Below, piece after piece: positions 9,372 to 17,901 of a stretch of 64,000 bases of DNA (the stretch's first letter is position 1; every line of letters begins with the position of its first letter). The stretch is taken from contig OX639973.1 in the NCBI GenBank assembly GCA_951828385.1, forward strand, positions 744,001 through 808,000, read 5' to 3'. The position numbers and the translations under genes are program-made. The notes under the pieces were generated by a model. It made no database searches. It was not told the origin of the DNA and saw only the letters and a list, made by a program, of their open reading frames with translations. The stretch comes from an uncultured Poribacteria bacterium. Lineage in GTDB: Bacteria > Poribacteria > WGA-4E > WGA-3G.

Positions 9372-10158
9372 GGGGCTGGCTACCAGACTCCTCGACTTTT
9401 TTATTCTTGCGAATCTTGCGTTTTTGGCACTGGATGTGTTTTTAGCGCACTCCGTCAACGCATTTGCACATCCCGCGGAATGGATTCCGTTCTACTTCTC
9501 GTTAGGTGCGTCCGTACTGCTCGCGCTCATACTTTTTAGGAAAAAAGGGCGGTGGACAGAGTGGTGTCGGTTTGGCGTTGGGTGGGGTGCTATCTGTATC
9601 GGCATCTCTGGCATGTTTTTTCATCTCGGTAGCGAATTCTTCTCTGATTTAACGCTCAAGCACATTGTCTACACGGCTCCATTTGTAGCACCGCTGGCTT
9701 TCACAGGCGTAGGGCTGCTTTTAATCATGAACGGCATGATCCGCGATACGGATTTAGAATGGGCACAATGGGTCGTGTTTATGGCGGGCTTCGGGTGGTG
9801 CGGTAATTTTATTCTCTCGGTTTTCGACCACGCGCAAAACGGGTTTTTCAATCCGTCTGAATGGTTGCCCGTGTTTACGAGTGCTATTGCTGTCGGATGT
9901 TTGGCAACGCTATTTTTTGTTCCTCACCGCCCCACTTTCCTTAGGTTCTGTGTCACCGTTTTAGGAATCAACTTCATCGTTGGGATCGCGGGGTTCTTCT
10001 TCCATTTGACGGTGGATCTGCAAGCTCCAGGCGTTACGCAGATGGATAAATTTCTCTATGGCGCGCCTCTGTTTGCGCCACTTCTCTTTCCAAATCTATC
10101 GCTCCTCGCGCTCTTAGGTATCTGGAAAATGTTCCCAGAACCTGAGTCAGCGACTTAG
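9355..10158 (+). CDS. Polytopic membrane protein with internal duplication, partner of the octaheme cytochrome
   Basis: 267 residues from the ATG at 9355, preceded by AGAGAAG; about eight membrane segments. The two halves are homologous to each other: AHPAEWIPFYFSLGA / FNPSEWLPVFTSAIA, GISGMFFHLGSE / GIAGFFFHLTVD, and YTAPFVAPLAFTGVG / YGAPLFAPLLFPNLS. The repeated FFHL histidines and the His before each EW(I/L)P motif could bind heme b or metal. I do not recognise the family. The 17-base overlap with the cytochrome gene suggests that the two proteins form one membrane complex, possibly passing electrons between quinol and the cytochrome; that role is inference. Confidence 0.75.
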   Translation: MLQNRKGLATRLLDFFILANLAFLALDVFLAHSVNAFAHPAEWIPFYFSLGASVLLALILFRKKGRWTEWCRFGVGWGAICIGISGMFFHLGSEFFSDLTLKHIVYTAPFVAPLAFTGVGLLLIMNGMIRDTDLEWAQWVVFMAGFGWCGNFILSVFDHAQNGFFNPSEWLPVFTSAIAVGCLATLFFVPHRPTFLRFCVTVLGINFIVGIAGFFFHLTVDLQAPGVTQMDKFLYGAPLFAPLLFPNLSLLALLGIWKMFPEPESAT

Positions 10159-10176
10159 AATAGGCGCGTGAGATAA

Positions 10177-10268
10177 GGAGAAACTCCCTGATAAAAGAGA
10201 TTTAGGAGGTTTCTCCCTGTTTTCTAAGTGTGCTTTCGAGAAGTATTTCCAGCCCGATTTTTCGGACG
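10177..10268. repeat. Two-hairpin dispersed repeat, copy 2, with terminator-like stem
   Basis: Follows the membrane protein gene. GGAGAAAC (10177-10184) pairs with GTTTCTCC (10209-10216). Then comes the same word order as at 5268-5345, ending in CCGA-TTTT-TCGG (10254-10265). It may end transcription of both converging genes. Confidence 0.5.
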
Positions 10269-10279
10269 ACGATCACAAG

Positions 10280-11470
10280 TTACAGTTCATCAACATGCGT
10301 TCTAATTTTCTGAAATGCATCTAAAATCAGTTGCATATCGTCTGTATCACCTAAAAACATAGCATGTCCGAAACTGCAGACCTCATCGCGGTAAACGCGT
10401 TCTGCCTCCGGGCAATTGAGCGTACTGTAGTCAATCGCATGCTCTCCAAGATACCTGCGCGGTAACCCCAACTGATCAAACAACTCTGGATTACCGAAGG
10501 GTCCTTCGTTATAGATCGGCTCACCGTGTGCACCGACACCACATGAAATCCCCTCTGCATGGAGTGCCTCCATAAACCGACCGCGTGAAATACCCCCGAA
10601 TGCCTCAGAGACGAACCGGAAATCCCAATAGTAAAAACACCAGCGTGTGACACGCGCGTCGCGCGGAATCGGATGGAGTCCTTCTATCGCTTCCATACCT
10701 TTAGAAAGGTAGGCTATGTTTCGTTCGCGCGTCTCGACCTGTTCGCCAAACCGTTCGAGTTGACACAACAGAAGCGTCGCTTGGAAGTTTGTCATCCGCA
10801 TATTCAGCTGTGCGATGCTACCTGCCTTCCCAGCGAGTTCTTCGTCGTTTGTTATCACCATCCCACCTTCGCCGCAGGTGAGTGTTTTCCCCATCTGGAA
10901 ACTGAATGCCCCAAGATGTCCTATGGAACCCATCCCTTTTCCGCGCCATTGTGAACCGTGTGCATGTGCGCAATCCTCAATCACCTTGAGATTGTGTTTT
11001 TCGGCGATCTCCATAATCGCGTCCATATCTGCTGGGTAACCACCGTTATGTACCGGGATAATTGCCCGTGTTCGTGGCGTGATGGCTTTCTCAATTGCAT
11101 CAGGCGCGATGTTGTAGGTGAGTGGGTCTATGTCAACTATTACTGGCACGGCGTTGACGCAGACGACCGATGTCCCTGTCGCTACAAATGTAAGGGCAGG
11201 GACGATGACTTCATCACCTGCGGTGATGCCAGCAGCTTTCAGCGCGCACTGTAACGCCACTGTGCCGTTTGCGAGTGGAATCCCGTATTTTGCGTCCTGA
11301 AACGCGGCGAATTTTTCACCGACTTCATCGACTTTCTCGCGCCGGTTCCACGCGCCGCTCCGTAAGGTTTCTAAAAGTGCGTTTTCTTCGGCTGCGTCGA
11401 AGATGGGCCAACTTTTACCTAAACCGCTTTTAACAACGGGGTCGCCACCATTAAGTGCCAATTTTGCCAT
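10280..11470 (-). CDS. DegT/DnrJ/EryC1/StrS family PLP-dependent aminotransferase
   Basis: 396 residues, a normal length. The N-terminal GGDPVVKSGLGKSWPIF opening, the VIEDCAHAHGSQWRGKGMGS segment and the PLP-lysine motif SFQMGKTLTCGEGGM (Lys in GKT) are typical of the AHBA synthase/sugar aminotransferase superfamily. These enzymes transfer amino groups to keto-sugars or related substrates. The start is the ATG at 11470, behind GGAGGATAT; a longer in-frame start at 11494 lacks an RBS. There are no sugar-nucleotide genes beside it, so the substrate is unknown. Confidence 0.88.
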   Translation of the reverse strand: MAKLALNGGDPVVKSGLGKSWPIFDAAEENALLETLRSGAWNRREKVDEVGEKFAAFQDAKYGIPLANGTVALQCALKAAGITAGDEVIVPALTFVATGTSVVCVNAVPVIVDIDPLTYNIAPDAIEKAITPRTRAIIPVHNGGYPADMDAIMEIAEKHNLKVIEDCAHAHGSQWRGKGMGSIGHLGAFSFQMGKTLTCGEGGMVITNDEELAGKAGSIAQLNMRMTNFQATLLLCQLERFGEQVETRERNIAYLSKGMEAIEGLHPIPRDARVTRWCFYYWDFRFVSEAFGGISRGRFMEALHAEGISCGVGAHGEPIYNEGPFGNPELFDQLGLPRRYLGEHAIDYSTLNCPEAERVYRDEVCSFGHAMFLGDTDDMQLILDAFQKIRTHVDEL

Positions 11471-11575
11471 ACCTATATCCTCCTTCTTTGCCAATACCTT
11501 GATAAGCGATTAATTTCTGTGTCCAGTTTCAAGTTCGGAATCTATTCGTGAAGTCCGTGGGTCGGTCCAATATCT

Positions 11576-12592
11576 TCAGTTGGGGTACCCACTTCTACGT
11601 AAAAGTTCTCCCTGGTTCTGTTCAATCCACACATTAGTGGATTGTGGAAGTTTCGCAAGAGGTGTGGTGTCCACAATTTTATTACCCGAGAGATTTAAGA
11701 ACTCTAATTTCGTCAATCCAACAAGAGGTGTAATGTCGTTGAGTTGATTCTCTTGGAGATTTAAGAGTCTCAACCGCATCAACGCAATAGATTTAGGGAT
11801 GTGCCTGATTTGGTTACGCGCAAGGTATAGTTCTTTAAGTTGTGTCAATCCTGTGAGTGGTGTAATGTCTGCAATTTCGTTATCATCAAGTGATAGCATT
11901 TTGAGCCTTTCTAATCTTGATAGTGGTGTCGTATCACGGATTTCATTTTTGTTAAGCCTTAACTCCGTAAGTTGTGTTAGTCCAGCAAGTGGTGTGATAT
12001 CTATGATTTCGTTACTGCCAAGCCCGAAATGTGTAAGTTGTGTCAGACCTGTGAGCGGTGTGATGTTCACAATTTGATTATTATTGATGAATAGTCTCTT
12101 CAACTGTTTTAATTCAGCGAGTGGCTTGATGTTACTAATTTGGTTGAAAGAGAGCCCTAAGAAGTCAAGCTGCTTTAATTGGGTGAGAGGTGCGATGTCG
12201 CGGATCTGATTACTATGAAGTCGTAGCCACTTAAGTTGCTTTAATTCCAAAAGTGGCGTAATGTCCGAAATTTGATTGCCATAAAGGTCTAACCTCCTTA
12301 ATTTTGTTAACTCTGTGATTGGTGTAATGTCTACAATTTGATTCTTGTAAAGACTTAAATGTATTAAACCTGTCGCTTTTTCGAGTCCTGTTAAGTTTTT
12401 TATATCTCTTGAGCCAGTATACAGAAATTCTAATTCTTTCAAATCCTTTTCCATGATAGGTGCATTTGGGGCTAAGCCTAATGTCTCCCGCACGGCAGCG
12501 GCTAAGTTGGGATCAGGGACCTCTACCGGTTCCGGCAGTGAACAACTTAATAAAACAATGAGAAATGCAAAAAGCACGCAAATATGTTTCAT
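11576..12592 (-). CDS. Leucine-rich repeat lipoprotein (internalin-like), shorter paralogue
   Basis: 338 residues. Signal peptide with lipobox-like LLSC (FAFLIVLLSCSLPEP), then a cap PDPNLAAAVRETLGLAPNAP shared with the next protein and common at the start of bacterial LRR proteins. About eleven 22-residue repeats follow, of the form L..L.L..N.I.DITPL..L..L, the SDS22/internalin type. One unit differs (ARNQIRHIPKSIALMRLRLL), replacing DITPL by HIPKSI. It is probably a surface-anchored protein-binding scaffold. It sits downstream of a longer paralogue in the same orientation. Confidence 0.85.
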   Translation of the reverse strand: MKHICVLFAFLIVLLSCSLPEPVEVPDPNLAAAVRETLGLAPNAPIMEKDLKELEFLYTGSRDIKNLTGLEKATGLIHLSLYKNQIVDITPITELTKLRRLDLYGNQISDITPLLELKQLKWLRLHSNQIRDIAPLTQLKQLDFLGLSFNQISNIKPLAELKQLKRLFINNNQIVNITPLTGLTQLTHFGLGSNEIIDITPLAGLTQLTELRLNKNEIRDTTPLSRLERLKMLSLDDNEIADITPLTGLTQLKELYLARNQIRHIPKSIALMRLRLLNLQENQLNDITPLVGLTKLEFLNLSGNKIVDTTPLAKLPQSTNVWIEQNQGELLRRSGYPN

Positions 12593-12619
12593 AATACTAA
12601 CCTCTTTTTAATGCCTTGA

Positions 12620-14017
12620 TTAGTGGTTAGATTCCATAATTTGCAAATTTGGGATCTGTTTGCGGAGTTCACGGATTGATCTCATATTTTGAATCGGATT
12701 CTTTTGGATATCTAAATGTGTCAGATTCTCAAGATTTTTAAGGACGCTGATATCGCTGATTTGATTATTCCGAAGTGATAGCATCTCAAGTTTTGCCATC
12801 CCAGTAAGCGGCGAAATATCGCTGATTTGATTATTCCGAAGTGATAGCATCTCAAGTTCTGTCAGTCCAGTAAGTGATGAAATATCGTTAATTTGATTAT
12901 CTTCAAGAGACAAAAAACTTAGATGCTTTAGTCCACCGAGAAATTTTATGTCGCTGATATGACCGTTAACAAGTGATAGATATCTCAATTGCTTTAATTC
13001 ACTGAAAAATTTTAGATCTTTGATCTGATGATCACCGAGGTATAAGAATTCCAAGTGCGTCAGTTTTGCAATCGGGGTAGTATCACGAATATCATTACGC
13101 GCAAGCGATAAAGTTTTAAGCTGCGTTAATTTAGCGATAGGGGTGATGGCACTAATTTGATTACCCACCAGCGACAAACTTGTGAGTTGGGTCATCTCAG
13201 CAATCGGCGTGAGGTCTGTAATTTGGCAGTTATGGAGCGACAAACTCGCGAGTTGTGTCATTTCAGTGAATGGAGTCATATCCACAATTTGCTTGCTATC
13301 AAGTGATAAACTCGTCAGCTGCGGTAATCTCGTGAGTTGCGTAATATCGCTGATGTGGCTTAGTTCAAGCTTTAACTCTGTAAGCTCGGGCAATTCTGTG
13401 AGTACTCTAAAGATACGCGTTGTATCACTCATCTGATGCTGTTGGAGTTCCAAGTTTGTGAGTTGTCTTAACGCTGCGATGGGTGTAATATCATCTATTT
13501 TATTATTTGAAAGGCTTAATATCTTAAGTTCAGTCAAATCAGTGATCGGTGTGATGTTCCTGATTTCATTGTCGTCGAGTTCCAAGTTTGTGAGTTGTTT
13601 CAATCCTGCGATGGGTGTAATGTCATCTATTTTGTTGTTGGAAAGGCTTAATATCTTAAGTTCAGTCAAATCAGTGATCGGTGTGATGTTCCTGATTTCA
13701 TTGCCGCTAAGTCCTAAGTGTTTAAGTTGTGTTAGGCTTGCAAGGGGAGCGATGTTCGTAATTTTGTTATTATCAAGCCATAAACTCCGTAAATTTGCTG
13801 CTTTTTGTAAGCCGGTCAGATTTTTTATTCCTCCATATACTGCCACTAAACGTTTTAATCCTCTCAGATCTTCTTCTAAAATAGGTTCGTTTGGGTCTAA
13901 ACCGAGTTCTGCTCGCACAGCAGCGGCTAAGTTTTTATCAGGTATTATTGTCGGTTTTATAAGTGAACAACTGAGAAAAACGGTAAGAATCAAGAATAGA
14001 AGGGAAAAATGTTTCAT
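12620..14017 (-). CDS. Leucine-rich repeat lipoprotein (internalin-like), longer paralogue
   Basis: 465 residues from the ATG at 14017 (GGAG 8 bases upstream); an upstream in-frame start would add 18 unlikely residues before the signal peptide. Lipobox-like VFLSC, the same cap (PDKNLAAAVRAELGLDPNEP) as the neighbour, then about sixteen to seventeen 22-residue LRRs. Two parts carry recent DNA-level duplications: a 132-base unit repeated near 13480-13700 (SLSNNKIDDITPIA twice) and a 66-base unit near 12760-12890 (MLSLRNNQISDIS twice). It likely acts at the cell surface as a binding scaffold; partner unknown. Confidence 0.85.
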   Translation of the reverse strand: MKHFSLLFLILTVFLSCSLIKPTIIPDKNLAAAVRAELGLDPNEPILEEDLRGLKRLVAVYGGIKNLTGLQKAANLRSLWLDNNKITNIAPLASLTQLKHLGLSGNEIRNITPITDLTELKILSLSNNKIDDITPIAGLKQLTNLELDDNEIRNITPITDLTELKILSLSNNKIDDITPIAALRQLTNLELQQHQMSDTTRIFRVLTELPELTELKLELSHISDITQLTRLPQLTSLSLDSKQIVDMTPFTEMTQLASLSLHNCQITDLTPIAEMTQLTSLSLVGNQISAITPIAKLTQLKTLSLARNDIRDTTPIAKLTHLEFLYLGDHQIKDLKFFSELKQLRYLSLVNGHISDIKFLGGLKHLSFLSLEDNQINDISSLTGLTELEMLSLRNNQISDISPLTGMAKLEMLSLRNNQISDISVLKNLENLTHLDIQKNPIQNMRSIRELRKQIPNLQIMESNH

Positions 14018-14127
14018 AATATTAATCTCCTCTTTGATTGACGTTAGTTGGATTATAGCATCTTGTGTCAAAAATTGTCAATATCCGTCTGAGGTTGGGT
14101 TGTGTAACCATTTTGTCAGTAGTTTTC

Positions 14128-14262
14128 TGGATCGCGAATTTTCACGGATTTGGCGGATTGGAAAATACGTTGCACAGGCTAACAGCCTATGCTACAGGCG
14201 GATTGGGAAATACGTTGCCCAGGAAACTAACGGTCTCCTATGCTACAGGTGAAGTTGGTTTT
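14128..14262. repeat. Degenerate repeat words upstream of the P1 peptidase
   Basis: A diverged copy of the GAATCGCGGATT-type word (GGATCGCGAATT at 14129) followed by two short stretches with a GCTACAGG(C/T)G-type end, the first containing AGGCT-AAC-AGCCT (14176-14188). These are dispersed-repeat debris; no gene is seen. Confidence 0.45.
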
Positions 14263-14300
14263 CACTTGCAGATTATATCTGAATCCGCTATAGTTATGAT

Positions 14301-15233
14301 ATGATATCAATGAACCAAACGCTCACTGCAATAGATGGAATCAAGGTGGGCCATGCCACTGACGCGACCGCTCGGACGGGATGTACGGTTGTTCTCTGTC
14401 CAGCAGGCGCAACTGCGGGTGTCGATGTGCGGGGTGCTGCACCGGGGACACGTGAGACAGATGCCCTCCGTCCGGGACGCTTAGTTCAAAAAGCGCACGC
14501 AGTGCTACTGACCGGCGGAAGTGCCTTCGGTTTGGATGCTGCGGGTGGGGTTGTTCAATATCTTGAAGAACAGAACGTCGGTTTTCCGGCGGGTCCTGTT
14601 CGTGTTCCAATTGTTCCCGCCGCTGTTATTTTTGATCTGGGAGTTGGTGATGCAAAGGTACGTCCGGATCGAGAGATGGGGTATCAGGCGTGTCTGAATG
14701 CGACAGATGAACCGGTGGCGATGGGTGCTATCGGTGCAGGCGCGGGTGCTACTGTCGGCAAAGCTCCTGGCGTTACGTCTTCTTCAGGCGGTGTCGGTTC
14801 GGCGTGTAAATATCTTGATTCAGGATTGATTGTCGCTGCTATTGTGGTTGTCAATGCGCTTGGGAACGTTGTGGATCCGAGGACAGGTGAAATTGTTGCT
14901 GGTGGAAAAGAAAACGGCAGTTTCGTGGACATTACGGAACGGCTTTTAGGTGCCAATATCATTCATGGAACCAACACGACGATCGGTGTTGTCGCTACAA
15001 ACGCCACACTCTCCGTCACAGAAGTAAATAGGGTTGCAGAGATGGCGCACGACGGCATGGCGCGTGCGGTCCGACCGTCGCATACGATGTCTGATGGAGA
15101 TACGCTTTTTTCGCTCGCTACAGGGGCACACACTGGCAGCAGTGTGAATGCTGTCGGTATTCTTGCTGCGGAAGTTGTTGCTGAGGCGATTGTTAATGCT
15201 GTACCCGTCCAAGTCGTTGAAAGAAAAAGGTAA
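14301..15233 (+). CDS. P1 family (DmpA/NylC-like) self-processing peptidase
   Basis: 310 residues. IDGIKVGHATD and the TGCTVVLCPAGATAGVDVRG opening are the family's N-terminal signature; LTGGSAFGLDAAGGVVQYLE follows. Autoproteolysis should occur before the Thr in GTN-TTIGVVATNA (residue ~230), making it the catalytic nucleophile as in DmpA and nylon oligomer hydrolase. These enzymes hydrolyse small peptides or amides, often L-aminopeptidase/D-esterase type; the true substrate is not visible. An in-frame ATG four codons in is an alternative start. No RBS is obvious. Confidence 0.9.
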   Translation: MISMNQTLTAIDGIKVGHATDATARTGCTVVLCPAGATAGVDVRGAAPGTRETDALRPGRLVQKAHAVLLTGGSAFGLDAAGGVVQYLEEQNVGFPAGPVRVPIVPAAVIFDLGVGDAKVRPDREMGYQACLNATDEPVAMGAIGAGAGATVGKAPGVTSSSGGVGSACKYLDSGLIVAAIVVVNALGNVVDPRTGEIVAGGKENGSFVDITERLLGANIIHGTNTTIGVVATNATLSVTEVNRVAEMAHDGMARAVRPSHTMSDGDTLFSLATGAHTGSSVNAVGILAAEVVAEAIVNAVPVQVVERKR

Positions 15234-15283
15234 GAGAATAAAGGCAATTTTTTCGGAAGTCACTGCTATACATTTGAATTGTC

Positions 15284-17062
15284 TTATCTGGAATCCGTTG
15301 CAGAATTCGTGTGAGAGGTAAGCACCCGATATATCCAGACATAATCTACTCCGTCTAGCTGAACGACGTGTTCAAGTTCCCTGGTTAGAACATTTCTGAG
15401 CTGTAAAGTTGTAGCGGGTATGGCTCCTGTGGGCAAACCATCAATAGGAACACCTTGAATTTGCCGTACGCGGATATACTCAACATCGTAATTAAAAGTA
15501 ACATTGTGAGATAATATTTCTTCTGTACGCCGCCTGGAAGTTTCTCCAACGAAGTATTTATCCAAACCCGTGGCAAACGGACTTACCCGGACCCTTAGAT
15601 TTCGCGCATCGGGTTTATCATTGAGATAGGCTGCTGCGATATCTAAACCTACACCTCCACCGAGACTGGTATTTTTTGAGATCCACTCGCCGGACAAAAG
15701 CGGAAAGTGATAGGTGATATAATAGGGGTGTAACCGCAACACGGGTGCGATTTGTAAAATAACAACCACAGCGAACACTAAATAACGGATGCGGGTTTTT
15801 GAGAAATATTGTGTAAGGTGGATAGTCCCGATCGCAGTGAGGATGCTGATAGCGGGTAGGAAAATCACGAGATAGCGGGCAATTTTTTTAGCGACGAAAC
15901 TCAGTCCAATTAGGTAAAATAGACTGAAGCAGATTAATACGATAGTGATGCGAAAGAGTTTCGGATTCTGATGTCTTTGCTGCCACGCGCCATATATCGC
16001 TAAACCTGTGAGTGGCAACGCTAAAAGTGTGCTCCAAACAAACAGCATCACTGGATAGTAGAGGGGTCCGGGATTGTAACGGATGTCCCCTAAAAACAGT
16101 GTTGGCAATTCGTGTGCGGTTGTCAAAGCCGTATACATTCCTGCAAGAATATATTTAGCTGCTGCGGCTGCGATCACAAGAATAAGCAGCAAACTGCCTC
16201 CAAGCATAGAGAGTTCTATTCGCGAAAGCGATGCCTGCGTTGAAAGTTTTTTCCAACTCCACAGCAGTACACTACCACATCCGATAAGAATTAAAGGAGT
16301 TATGGGTAGGTTGCGGAATGTGAGTGTCCATAGGTAGGGCAAGGTGATAAGGATTGTCATTAACATTACTGAAGAAAATAGAAAGACACTCACCAGCATT
16401 TTCGTGCCGGATAAACCTTTTTGTTTAACGTACCAAAATAGCATGAACGGTAGAAATATAAGAAACGCGCCGGCGTGGCTCTTCGTCAGGCATGCTAACC
16501 CGAAGCAGATTCCCGAGAAAACGAGATCGCGCCGCCGTGGAATTTTCGCTTCGAGATAACATAACCATAGTAGCAGTGTCAGTAACAGGAATTCGGCTGT
16601 TAAAACGTCTGTGTGGATTCGTCGACTCTCGGCAAGCAAAGCGGGTTCAATGGCTAAGAACAGGGTGCCAATTACTGCATAACGAGCACTGAATAAACGA
16701 TATAATAACTCACCTGCTAACAAAATGAGGAGACCTGTAAGAAGCGCGATCGGAAATCGTATACGGGCAAGCATCGTCGTCGAGAAAAAGTCAATAGACT
16801 TCAGCCACTCTGAAACTGACTGCTTGCCCGAAGCCACCCAGATTGTGGCACCGCCGATCCAAGTCGTTGTCACTCCGGGATGATGCGTGGTGAGGGTGTC
16901 AGCGAAGTCGCCGCGTTCTAATGCTAAGATAAAAGTGCGAGAACGCGCCATCCATTGACTCTCATCACTTGACCAATGGCTTGAAGGCGATAACAAGCGC
17001 GGCAGGAATATAAGCGTCAGGAGCGTTATGAGAAAGAGGGTTATAGCGATTTGTTTTTGCAT
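15284..17062 (-). CDS. GT39/PMT-like polyprenyl-phosphate-sugar glycosyltransferase
   Basis: 592 residues, multi-spanning (about ten segments). The first outside loop begins with SSHWSSDESQWMARSR; the acidic SSDE pair is in the place of the catalytic acid of GT39/ArnT proteins, and THHPGVTTTWIGG follows. The last ~140 residues are a soluble domain ending HVVQLDGVDYVWIYRV. Such enzymes transfer a sugar from a polyprenyl carrier to protein or lipid on the outer face of the membrane. It starts three bases after the methyltransferase stop and is the last gene of a six-gene operon that opens with a paralogue (21108-22826). Confidence 0.85.
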   Translation of the reverse strand: MQKQIAITLFLITLLTLIFLPRLLSPSSHWSSDESQWMARSRTFILALERGDFADTLTTHHPGVTTTWIGGATIWVASGKQSVSEWLKSIDFFSTTMLARIRFPIALLTGLLILLAGELLYRLFSARYAVIGTLFLAIEPALLAESRRIHTDVLTAEFLLLTLLLWLCYLEAKIPRRRDLVFSGICFGLACLTKSHAGAFLIFLPFMLFWYVKQKGLSGTKMLVSVFLFSSVMLMTILITLPYLWTLTFRNLPITPLILIGCGSVLLWSWKKLSTQASLSRIELSMLGGSLLLILVIAAAAAKYILAGMYTALTTAHELPTLFLGDIRYNPGPLYYPVMLFVWSTLLALPLTGLAIYGAWQQRHQNPKLFRITIVLICFSLFYLIGLSFVAKKIARYLVIFLPAISILTAIGTIHLTQYFSKTRIRYLVFAVVVILQIAPVLRLHPYYITYHFPLLSGEWISKNTSLGGGVGLDIAAAYLNDKPDARNLRVRVSPFATGLDKYFVGETSRRRTEEILSHNVTFNYDVEYIRVRQIQGVPIDGLPTGAIPATTLQLRNVLTRELEHVVQLDGVDYVWIYRVLTSHTNSATDSR

Positions 17063-17065
17063 TGG

Positions 17066-17878
17066 CTATTTCTCCACAGTGTTCCATGGGGTTCGACAAA
17101 CCGCGATTAAGTCTAAACCTTCGTGAAGTTGTTTCTCCGTGACGTGAAAATCAGCGGTAGTGATGCTGTGTATCAAGTCGCTATGGGTGGCACCTATGAA
17201 TAATTTTAATAACGTTCCGCCGACATTAAAACTAAATCGTAAGAGTCGATTGGGGAGCCAATGGCGCATTTTTAGGATATCCCATCTGAAAATCTGTTGG
17301 ATGTGCTGTGCCCGTATATTTTGGAATTGATGTACTGTTGAACTCGCTTGGAGTGTGTAAAGCGTCAAATCTTTAAAACTCGTCGAAAGGAGGTCTCGGA
17401 ATCCGTTGGTAGTATATTCGCGCTCGTGGTAGGGCCAGTGCAGACCGGTAGACAGCCGAAACTGAGAATGTCGATTCGGTGTGGAAATTAGAAGCACTCC
17501 TGAAGGGTTTGATAAGCGTTTTGCGACTTTCGCCAAGAATTGTTCCGGGTTTTCCAGATGTTCAATGACATGAAAACAACAAACGACATCAAAAGAATGG
17601 AGAAAATGTCCGCGAAGTTCCGAAATATCGTGGACGTGGAAATTGAGATTGGAGAGATCGTATCTTCGCTTTGCCTGTTGGATAGTCTTTCTGTCTTTGT
17701 CAATGGCGACAACTTCTTTTGCGTGTTGTGCCAATAGGTGCGCTCCGTATCCTTCACCGCACCCAATGTCCAATACGCGCTGCTCTTGTGTGAATTGTGT
17801 CGCGTATTCATAGACAGCGCGATATTGACAATAAAATGGATGATTCGTTTTTTGGGTTGGATCTGTTCTTTCTGCCAT
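17066..17878 (-). CDS. Class I SAM-dependent methyltransferase
   Basis: 270 residues from the ATG at 17878, which has GGAG eleven bases upstream; a TTG further up lies inside the previous gene. The SAM-binding Rossmann signature is RVLDIGCGEGYGAHLLAQ with acidic VVAIDKD, then FDVVCCFHVIEHLENPEQFL and LISTPNRHS, typical of the Methyltransf_11/23 groups seen in surface-glycan clusters. It probably methylates a sugar or lipid intermediate of the surrounding glycosyltransferase operon. The substrate is inference. Confidence 0.85.
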   Translation of the reverse strand: MAERTDPTQKTNHPFYCQYRAVYEYATQFTQEQRVLDIGCGEGYGAHLLAQHAKEVVAIDKDRKTIQQAKRRYDLSNLNFHVHDISELRGHFLHSFDVVCCFHVIEHLENPEQFLAKVAKRLSNPSGVLLISTPNRHSQFRLSTGLHWPYHEREYTTNGFRDLLSTSFKDLTLYTLQASSTVHQFQNIRAQHIQQIFRWDILKMRHWLPNRLLRFSFNVGGTLLKLFIGATHSDLIHSITTADFHVTEKQLHEGLDLIAVCRTPWNTVEK

Positions 17879-17901
17879 GAGAGAAGGTCTCCTGATGCCG
17901 T

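Noticed and set aside
13458-14252. 264-codon frame on the plus strand
   Set aside because: It is the antisense of the LRR repeats, kept open by their periodicity.
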